Below are positions 58,563-64,000 of a stretch of 64,000 nucleotides of DNA, in pieces (the first letter of the stretch is position 1; each line of letters opens with the position of its first letter). The stretch lies in assembly GCF_002994745.2 (NCBI RefSeq), contig NC_037090.1, positions 7,375,501 through 7,439,500 on the forward strand, read 5' to 3'. The notes under the pieces are model-generated. The model worked only from the letters and a program-made list of their open reading frames with translations, was not told the origin of the DNA and did no database searches. A program made the translations under genes and the position numbers. Origin of the DNA: Rosa chinensis. Taxonomy: Eukaryota; Streptophyta; Magnoliopsida; Rosales; Rosaceae.

Positions 58563-59925
58563 GTCCGGATCCTGGGACATTATGTTTTACACAATTTTTT
58601 TACATCTCTTGTGAGCCCTTGGATTTAAAAATATTCTATGATTTAGATTTGTTGTCTGAGTGTTGTCAACACAATACCAAGTTATGTGAAATAAGCTATA
58701 GCATTACATATCTTCAATCAAACATTCTAATTTGATAAAACTTTTCTTTATTAAAAGAAAAAATAAAATTAAAATTTGGGAAATATTTCTCTTATAGCCC
58801 AATACCATTTGATTTAGTGGAATAAGTCTCTCCTTTCTAAGTGCGAGATGGTGAGTTTGACTCACAATAATCTAGTTGCTGTATATAAGTTGTTTGATTT
58901 GATCAAACAAAAAAAAACTCCTCTTATGAGAACAATACACGATCAAAAGGAAAAAAAAAAAAAAAAGAATGCCATGGGATTGGATGCTGAAATTAATGAT
59001 GGATAAAGACGAAGAAGAATTCGAAACGCAACCTTATTCAAGTTTCATCAAATCAGAAAGAAGCAACGGCGAAGAACATGATGTTGAATAACTCTACAAG
59101 GCTATACCACAATTAATATATCTGCGGTCTATTCAACGAAAGTGATTGATTATTCATGAAGAAATTATTGAGGATTATCAATATAATAACAAGCTTGCTT
59201 GGTTAGTTGAGACTTGAGAGAGGTAGTAGGTGTAAAAATGTGAGAGGCAAATGGTTTGGTCTCCTATAATCAAAGATGGATAACTACTCCATGATTTAGA
59301 GCATTCACATAGGTTCATGTTCAATCAATTGAGCATCTTCGTACATGCTTTTCTTAATAAAATCTTTTTCCACATGTTTAGTATGTAGCATGCTTAAGAG
59401 GGAATTTTCCATTCAAATCCAACAATTGTTCAATTCCATTCAATACCTTTTTTTTTTTCTTCTGAAAAGGAGTTTGGAACTCAGTCAAGCTGGGAGGCTC
59501 AGTCCCACGCCTATGTTATTATTTATTATAGAATGTCACATCGGGGGGGGGGGCGTAATACCTAAACCCCGAGCGCTCATAGAAGCTTTACAAAAATCCT
59601 CATAGAGGACATCCATCTACTTTTTAAAAGAGCTAAGATTTGAATAAGATGATCTTCTGCTTGTTGTCTGGCGTTCTTGTTCTTATGTTCTCTGTTCTTC
59701 TTTATTTTCTTTTGATTGTGTAATGTTCTCAGTATTTCTCAAGTTTGATTTTTTTCCTTTTCTAATTAGAATGTTTGATTGAAAATATGTAATGCCTTGT
59801 CATTTTCTACGTCATTGGGTGGTGTGTTGACATCACTCAAACAACAAATCTAAACCATAGAATGTTTTTAAATCCAAGGGTTCACAAGAGATGTAAAAAA
59901 TTGTGTAAAATATAATGTTCTGTTA
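58563..59925. mobile_element. Long-TIR DNA element, superfamily uncertain
   Basis: About 105 bp at 58573-58675 recurs in inverted orientation at 59820-59925; shared stretches include TTACATCTCTTGTGA and CCTTGGATTTAAAAA. Long TIRs suggest a MULE, but no 9-bp duplication was found, so exact ends are uncertain. The interior holds no transposase. Confidence 0.65.
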
Positions 59926-59939
59926 AAGGAAAATTGTTG

Positions 59940-60575
59940 TAAATCATCACACAGTGATTTTGGCAATAGATAAAAGTTCATGACATATTGAGGAACAGTT
60001 TGAGCAACTACCTTTAATCAGGACTTCCTTCCCAGCGATACTAAGAGTTTTTGATCTCCCACTGACAAGCTTCTTAGTAAGCTTTCCTTCATATATGCAA
60101 ACGTTGCAGTTTTGGATCTTCCCACATGTGAGACCAAGGTACTGCCCATGATCCGGCACACACTACACCTCCATAATGGAAGTCAATTGAGATTGGGTCT
60201 CCATACTCACATTAGAGTTGAACATCACACTACTTTTCTGCAAATTGATCTGTTGTCCTAATGCTCTGGCATAAATATCAAGAATTGATTTAACCTGAGT
60301 ACAATCAGCTTCAGTAGATTCCCCAAATAAGAAGCTATCATCTGCAAATAGCAGATGATGTATAATCGGAGCATGATGGACTCATCTTGAGGCCTTTGAG
60401 GGAACCTTGCTCAACAGACTTTGAAATCAGAGAAGAAAGACCTTTAACACACAAGATAAATAGATAAGGAGAAAGAGGGTCTCCTTGCCTGATGCCCCTA
60501 GTTGGGGTTATAAAACCAGTAGGTTCCTCATTAAGTAGAGCAAAAATCACTCTTACCCTTGATATTCTGATCACA
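59940..60575 (-). pseudogene. LINE (L1-type) reverse transcriptase fragment
   Basis: Minus strand reads GIRQGDPLSPYLFILCVKGL, then in another frame HHLLFADDSFLFGESTEADC, where FADD is the catalytic motif, and then GQQINLQKSSV. After a stop (MEV*) it continues with PDHGQYLGL and LSIAGKEVLIKG. At least one frameshift and one stop, truncated at both ends. Non-functional. Confidence 0.92.
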
Positions 60576-60599
60576 AGCGTGGCACATGTCTCTTTTTAA

Positions 60600-61712
60600 C
60601 AGAAATTTGACTAAATTTTAACGGAAGTATCTCAATAGCCTAACTTTTAAAGTCTAAGTACCTAATTGATCACTTTTAAAGTCTGGGTACTATCGAGTCC
60701 GGTTCAAGAAAGTTCAGACCCTACCGATGATAAAAACCCTTGTCTAAAACACCACTTCATCTAAAATTAAAAATTTATAATGAAATCATCTAAATAGTTA
60801 TTTTAATAAAATAAAAAAGAGCAGAAAAACATAACTATAAAAGAATTCAAAAAAGTGGGTGAAATTGAAGGGTTTTCATTAATCACACGTATCGCACGAG
60901 TATAAGATAGTGAAAGTGAGAAAATTTATATTAATCTATAAAACTTGGACTAATTTGTCACCCTTGAGTACTACACATGTGGTCCTCTTTTTTATTTGTA
61001 GCATATTCAAGAAACGTGCATTATTGTGTTTACATCTCATAAAGAAAAACGTTGTCATATCAGTATAATTGGTCATCAATATCTAGAGCCGGTGAAATTT
61101 TTAACCACACTTTTGTGGACTGGACCTAATATATCCTCATGCATGTATGCATGAATAAACGTGGGTATAATGCACTGGAAACAAACAAAACTCTGAAAAG
61201 ATGGTGGTGACTGCTCTAGTCGGCTATTGATGCCGCTATCGTCATCCTTTCTCGCTCTGTGAGGTTCAAATACCTGCCGGAATGCCCTCTACACATTTGA
61301 CAACTGAAACATATTACATGAATATTTATTCATAGGGCTAGCTTTGCTTATGTACGTTCCTGCATGCAAAATGAAGTATATAGAAGCTATCTAGCTTTCT
61401 CGATTTCATGTTTTTATCATCACCGCCAACTTATGTAACTCAATCATTTTATTGGAATAAAAAATAAAATAAAATAAACCTTCGCAAAATCCAAAGATGA
61501 CAATAAATAATGTGTGATCAGATATTTCTATCTTTAAATACATTCATCGTGAAATTTTATATTTGGCAGAAAATTTGAAATTGTTGAAACTATCCATTTG
61601 CCAGAAAAGAAAGACCTTGAACCCTCACCTTTCAGGCTTTCACTCTACTTCCTCTGTTTCATCTATCTTCAAGGATGGAGAAGCCTTTTACTTTTATCAA
61701 CTGTTATTATTT
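60600..61712. other. Intergenic DNA, no gene seen
   Basis: AT-rich; no ORF or repeat structure I can support. Confidence 0.5.
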
Positions 61713-62460
61713 TTTTATCAAATAGAGAACTATATTAATGAGAGCAAACTAGCCAGATTAGTACAAACAGGCCCACGAAGGGGAAGCCCACAAAGGGGTT
61801 TAGACATGACATAACACCTAATCTCACAATAGGGTACAACCGTACGAGCATAACACAACACAACACATAAAACAATGGCACCAAAACATGAGACCCAGCA
61901 AACAAGTGCCTAAACAGGAAGCCCAGCCCAAATCGGTGAACACCGATCACAAATCCATCACCATCTCCTAAGGGACAGTGCCGCCGTCGGGGGCGTTGCA
62001 GTGGTTCTGCCACCGTCTTCTCTCCTTTGCTCGCTACCATGAAGCTGCGAACCTTTCCGGCACCCAGGGTGGAATCTCAAGGGATCTCCCCACTCCTTTA
62101 TCTTTGAAAAAGATGGGGTCGTTCTAGCGTCCAAATCACCGTAATCTTGTCTCGGGGACGGATCCGGTCTCAGGGACGTTTCTCTAGCGGCAACGAAAGG
62201 GTGGAGCTTGCTACAATTAGCAGAGGAGAGAAGGGTTTGTGGATTGAGGTGAGGTGAGGTGGTTTGAGGAAAAAATAGAAGAGAAAAGATGGGAGGAGGA
62301 CATAGAGGAGAACTTTGGTTGCAGACATGTGGATATGAAGATAAATCTGTGGAACGCTAGGGTTGGGAAAAAACAAGCCGCAAAACTACCGGATTGCATC
62401 TAGATCCCAGCAAGAGAGAAGGGGGAGAAGGGTTTCAAATCTACTTTCTCTCTCTAGTTT
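61713..62460 (-). mobile_element. Possible short LINE-derived element
   Basis: A T run at 61713-61720 is followed by a stretch that on the minus strand reads AATATAGTTCTCTATTTGAT, resembling plant LINE 3' ends. The opposite end is GC-rich and leader-like. No RT domain and no confirmed target duplication. Confidence 0.35.
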
Positions 62461-62606
62461 CCTGAAAGAAGGCAGAGCATGGGGTGAAAAGTTAAGGACC
62501 AACATTAATAGTTATTAATGTAGCCACAAAAATTAGTACCCAATAATAAGGAAGCTAGCAAATCAAATGATGGCTCTCCATTGGTGGTCTTCTCTCTTAG
62601 CTGTTA

Positions 62607-62780
62607 GGCCATGTTTGGTTGACCAGAAAGGAAAGGAATCACTTTCCTTTCCTTTGAACCAAATTCCTCCACTTTTTCCTTTCCTTTGGGAAATTGTTTC
62701 CCTTCTTTGGCTGTCCCCAAACGCAGGAAAGAAAAGTATTTCCTTTCCCAATGCCCACTTTCTGGAAAACAAATATGGCC
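62607..62780. mobile_element. Tourist-like (PIF/Harbinger) MITE
   Basis: 174 bp with inverted ends GGCCATGTTTGG and its partner (CAAATATGGCC), flanked by TTA on both sides (62604-62606 and 62781-62783). The interior is built of AGGAAAGG/CCTTTCCT motifs. Short ORFs across it are spurious. Confidence 0.82.
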
Positions 62781-62783
62781 TTA

Positions 62784-63343
62784 TAGTTGTTCAGGTTCGA
62801 GTTCTAATTTCTTTCTTTGTATGAGTGTCAGCAACACCAGTAACCACCTCATCAATAAATCGACGTGGGTGGAAAACCAAAGCTTATAAATGTGAATACG
62901 GAGGAACACGTTTTAAGTTCACCATAGATGAGAAGATTTATTGGGTTTACAAATGAACGAGTAAGCATATGAAGATCAAGGAGAGAAATCAATTAAGAAA
63001 GACCAACAAAAAAACCATGGGTTTTAAAAATCCTCCCATTCCATTAATTCAAGGTTGGAAAAGTTCATCAAAGGGGTAACAGTAGTCTTCTACTTAAATC
63101 ACATGGCATTTTGTGGCGAATGGTGTGTGACTACACTTACCTTATCAGCTAAATCATCATATACTCCAATTTATTGACAACACACGCTACCAACCAAAAC
63201 ATATATCTTAGTCCACTACTCCACTTTATGGATTTCGATTATACAATGGCAGTTTGTGAAAGAAGAAGAAACACGTTTCCATTAATTTTAATTAATTATT
63301 AATATTGAATATTTTATATCATTGGTCCGTACAGTTTTAGAGC
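62784..63343. other. Upstream region of the terminal Cys-rich gene
   Basis: AT-rich; no ORF of note. Ends at the TATA box of the next gene. Confidence 0.5.
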
Positions 63344-63351
63344 TATAAATA
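63344..63351 (+). promoter_or_regulatory. TATA box of the Cys-rich protein gene
   Basis: TATAAATA in the context GAGCTATAAATAGCC, 82 bp before the predicted ATG; predicts transcription start near 63376. Confidence 0.75.
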
Positions 63352-63425
63352 GCCTCAAATGGCCTTTTCATTTCTCACACACCGAGTTGAGAGTTGAGTG
63401 AGAGAATACGACGAGTTTCAGAAAT

Positions 63426-64000
63426 ATGTTGAGAGTAAGTTTCTTAATGTTGCTTGCCATGGCTTTGGCAGCAACTAGTGCTCATGCTCGCCTAGATCTA
63501 TTTGGCCAGCTACTCACCTCCAAGGACCAACCAAATCCCAATTATGGTAATTTCCTGTACTAAGTTATCTTAGTTCAAGTTCAAGATTTACTTGTTCATA
63601 TTATTGTTTGTCTATGTTTTCTCATGTTGTTATATTAGTTAAATTATATCAGAATAGACGCATGTTATTGGTGTAATGGATTAACTTATCTATATATATG
63701 TTTTTGTTCAATTATAAGAATGCCAGAAAATTCCATTTCTACTATGCGGCCGTGTCTGTGACGCTTGCATTTGCGATAGACGTGCTCCAGAGTTTGCAGA
63801 GTGCACTTGCGGACAGTGGAAACCTTATGCAGAACTCCAAAAATCTGGTAATTTAACTAGATTATGAGAACATGAAATAATTTTGTTGTTCTCCATCGAT
63901 ATTAATTGTTGTAGTTGACACATGATAACTGATAGAAATTTTTTATTTTAACTCATATGAAAAAAGACAAGTACTTTTAACTCTTTCAGAATTATCCAAA
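63426..64000 (+). CDS. Small secreted Cys-rich protein, Bowman-Birk-inhibitor-like (partial)
   Basis: Exon 1 63426-63546, exon 2 63719-63847, exon 3 probably from 63990 and running off the window. Starts MLRVSFLMLLAMALAAT, a good signal peptide with likely cleavage near SAHA. Exon 2 encodes CGRVCDACICDRRAPEF, then AECTCGQWKP. The C-x3-C-x2-C-x-C and C-x-C spacing recalls one half of a Bowman-Birk serine protease inhibitor domain, but it has fewer cysteines than the usual fourteen. Such inhibitors are wound-induced defence proteins. The assignment is by motif resemblance only, and the gene is incomplete here. Confidence 0.6.

Overview
This is nuclear DNA of a flowering plant, most likely a core eudicot. 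The genes are intron-rich and AT-rich, and include a 17-exon flap endonuclease, a DYW-type PPR gene, an F-box gene and an NPF transporter. Plant-type transposable elements fill the gaps. I cannot name the species from the sequence.

Layout. 0.25-10.4 kb: three minus-strand pectin acetylesterase (CE13) genes in tandem, each with 12 exons; the middle copy has a 1-bp frameshift. 10.8-19.3 kb: a solo LTR (target duplication GGGGA) whose left border has been tandemly triplicated. The third unit is split by a 6.6-kb PIF/Harbinger-type element (TSD TAA), which contains two nested solo LTRs and a broken legumain gene fragment. 19.4-25 kb: a MULE-like element, a SINE, a near-perfect hairpin and ordinary intergenic DNA. 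25.2-27.9 kb: an NPF4-type transporter on the minus strand. 31.4-43.4 kb: a second PIF/Harbinger-type element with transposase remains and COP9 signalosome subunit 7 exons, split by a 9.36-kb LTR retrotransposon. 43.8-48.9 kb: FEN1. 50.3-51.5 kb: F-box gene. 52.0-53.8 kb: PPR-DYW gene. 54.2-62.8 kb: MULE-like elements, a LINE fragment and a MITE. 63.4 kb to the end: start of a small secreted Cys-rich protein gene.

The standout is the LTR retrotransposon at 33059-42413. It is very young: both LTRs are about 2.17 kb, differ by eye at only three homopolymer lengths, and have a perfect TATCT target duplication. It has no gag-pol. Instead it carries, antisense to its own transcription direction, an intact intronless WUSCHEL-type homeobox ORF (199 aa) with homeodomain, WUS-box and EAR motif. 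Upstream of it lie a TATA box and a 94-bp tandem repeat with G-box-like cores. A second ORF diverges from it, and both are bracketed by two copies of a roughly 230-bp internal block. A solo LTR of the same family sits about 20 kb away.

Three separate elements here (two Harbinger-type, one LTR-type) thus hold host-gene sequence: legumain, CSN7 and WUS. Exon coordinates were read by eye from splice signals and reading-frame continuity; no alignment or database search was run.
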